This document shows positions 22,867 to 23,207 of a DNA stretch of 23,207 nt, piece by piece. Under the pieces are notes generated by a model that saw nothing but the letters and a program-made list of their open reading frames with translations, did not search any database and was not told the origin of the DNA. Location of the stretch: positions 1 through 23,207 of the forward strand of contig DAISVU010000020.1 in the NCBI GenBank assembly GCA_036839975.1, given 5' to 3'. The translations under genes were made by a program, and so were the position numbers. Origin of the DNA: RGIG7111 sp036839975 (GTDB lineage Bacteria; Bacillota; Clostridia; Peptostreptococcales; Anaerovoracaceae). Position 1 is the stretch's first letter; each line of letters starts with the position of its first letter.

Positions 22867-23207
22867 TATACAGGGCATCCATTGCATCAGAAAGGCGGGT
22901 AAACGGATAAGAGTTCTATTACGGCATACAATGATATTGCATATTTGAGATATAACAAGGACGATTTTTAATAAAAAAATAAAATTTAAGGTGCATGGGA
23001 TGAGTTTTACATTCCATGTACCTTTCATGTACCTTTTTAGAAAAGTTGTTATTTAAGAATGCAACTGATCGGTGCCTGTGACAGCATATTTGTATGACAC
23101 AGGCTCTTATGATTTGCGTCCTTTAAAACAGAAAAAGGGGGCTTAATCGTTGAAATGTAATGTGATAAGACATATGTTACAGAAATAGATAAAAAAAGAG
23201 AGATACT
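22867..23207. other. Gene-free end of the window after eno
   Basis: No convincing gene is seen. The stretch holds the eno terminator, then a 7-bp stem GCCTGTG/CACAGGC (23074-23080 with 23098-23104) and a 12-codon TTG-started frame (23150-23188) after AAAAAGGGGG. The latter two could belong to the leader of a gene outside the window. Confidence 0.5.
22988..23040 (+). terminator. Terminator of eno with a repeated 3' arm
   Basis: AAGGTGCATGGGATG (22988-23002) pairs with CATTCCATGTACCTT (23010-23024) over 15 bp including two G-U pairs. The U-run is short, but CATGTACCTTT is repeated directly (from 23015 and from 23026), so the 5' arm can also pair with the second copy, which ends in TTTTT. Confidence 0.65.

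Noticed and set aside
23150..23188. A 12-codon TTG-started frame, possible leader peptide
   Set aside because: No run of regulatory codons is present, and the downstream gene is outside the window, so it cannot be supported.
1..23207. CRISPR arrays, insertion sequences, prophage genes and tRNA genes
   Set aside because: I looked for regular repeats, transposase or integrase motifs, and cloverleaf or GGTTCRANYCC-type segments in the gaps and saw none.

Overview
The window looks like a chromosomal segment of a low-to-moderate GC, Gram-positive anaerobe of the Bacillota, most likely class Clostridia. Supporting signs are strong AGGAGG-type ribosome binding sites, sigma-A style promoters, the tmk-holB-ricT-(trmN6)-abrB gene order, an AbrB protein with a C-terminal zinc-ribbon-like tail, a J-domain/DUF5685 pair, and an aconitase-isocitrate dehydrogenase operon without the rest of the TCA cycle. 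A family within the Clostridia cannot be fixed from this sequence alone. I see no phage, IS element, CRISPR array or defence island; most of the window is core metabolism and information processing.

Layout. Bases 1-42 are the 3' end of a 5S rRNA with its terminator. A promoter then drives a Gln-rich two-helix membrane protein and a divergent prolipoprotein diacylglyceryl transferase (lgt). Bases 1506-2002 hold no convincing gene but contain what looks like a free-standing small RNA unit (extended -10 promoter, foldable body, U-tract terminator) and a 12-bp palindrome. A forward cluster follows: a 42-aa membrane peptide, tmk, holB, ricT, a broken trmN6-like methyltransferase (in-frame TAG plus a frameshift at an A10 tract), a small anchored coiled-coil protein and an AbrB-like regulator. 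From 6412 to 16446 everything is on the minus strand: acn-icd-gntR (citrate to 2-oxoglutarate plus a probable regulator), a J-domain/TPR/Cys-rich protein with a membrane protein, a DUF5685 protein, asnB and uraA. nth (+) then reads towards a SEC-C protein and an ACT-less homoserine dehydrogenase (both -). The window closes with a forward glycolytic set, pgk-tpiA-eno.

How the genes fit together. acn and icd supply 2-oxoglutarate, probably for glutamate synthesis, and sit with an FCD-type GntR regulator; a 16-bp imperfect direct repeat overlapping and following the operon promoter is a plausible operator. tmk, holB and ricT link nucleotide supply, the replication clamp loader and RNase Y control in the conserved Firmicute order. 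asnB and hom belong to aspartate-family metabolism. uraA imports uracil.

The points most worth a second look are the orphan RNA unit at 1619-1776, the foldable 5' leader of nth, the doubly broken trmN6, the putative acn operators, the J-domain/DUF5685 neighbourhood, and the homoserine dehydrogenase without an ACT domain. I did not find a clear-cut new multi-gene system; the RNA candidates and the J-domain/DUF5685 locus are the closest to undescribed biology.
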